From contig VMES01000006.1 of assembly GCA_007375655.1 (NCBI GenBank), positions 1-12,317 of the forward strand: 12,317 bases of DNA, in the 5' to 3' direction. The notes below the pieces were generated by a model that was not told where the DNA came from, did no database searches, and saw only the letters and a list, made by a program, of their open reading frames with translations. Made by a program: the position numbers and the translations under genes. Every line of letters starts with the position of its first letter. Within the stretch, counting starts at the first letter, position 1. This DNA comes from Parcubacteria group bacterium Greene0416_79. Lineage in GTDB: Bacteria; Patescibacteriota; Minisyncoccia; Phycocordibacterales; UBA10002. This document shows, one piece after another, positions 12,302 through 12,317 of the stretch.

Positions 12302-12317
12302 AACTACTTAAGCCCCT

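Overview
The window looks like a chromosomal segment of a Patescibacteria (Candidate Phyla Radiation) genome, most likely a parcubacterium. The clues are tightly packed genes, almost no Shine-Dalgarno sequences, a shortened glutamyl-tRNA synthetase, a MraY with Glu at its third acidic position, and a family style (coiled-coil M23 peptidase, small membrane proteins, interspersed palindromes) familiar from that group. Every identified gene ends sensibly at TAA, TAG or TGA, so UGA is a stop and the Gracilibacteria code 25 does not apply. The lineage is inferred from protein style only; no rRNA is present.

Layout. Bases 1-126 hold the end of a sugar-nucleotide SDR enzyme. A 143-bp nested inverted repeat (126-268) follows and runs into the 3' end of a converging EamA-type transporter (minus strand). 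A 37-residue membrane microprotein lies at 1414-1527. From 1719 to 9417 a plus-strand block carries envelope genes: a serine DD-peptidase, mraY, ftsW, murG, a coiled-coil protein, gltX, a coiled-coil M23 endopeptidase and a small membrane protein. A tyrosine recombinase (xerC/xerD type) at 9539-10489 has its own promoter. It converges on a minus-strand pair: a small secreted lytic-transglycosylase-like protein and a DEDDh exonuclease. The right end has tRNA-Pro(CGG) on the plus strand and tRNA-Val(CAC) on the minus strand. The 292-bp gap 11770-12061 contains no gene, but holds a promoter for each flank and two palindromic repeats.

How the genes fit together. MraY makes lipid I, MurG makes lipid II, and FtsW polymerises lipid II at the septum. 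The DD-peptidase, the M23 protein and the SLT-domain protein trim or cut the product. The window is therefore mainly a peptidoglycan synthesis and remodelling locus, with a translation gene and a chromosome-dimer-type recombinase embedded in it.

The most notable non-coding signals are: (i) a palindrome family with three copies, one read in frame inside the transporter; (ii) a second palindrome family with ACCCCCACACC arms, one copy sitting in the leader of the SLT gene; (iii) four genes with an extended -10 box placed exactly six bases before the ATG, predicting leaderless mRNAs; and (iv) the large three-way-junction element at 126-268. I found no CRISPR array, phage genes, toxin-antitoxin pair or recognisable defence operon.
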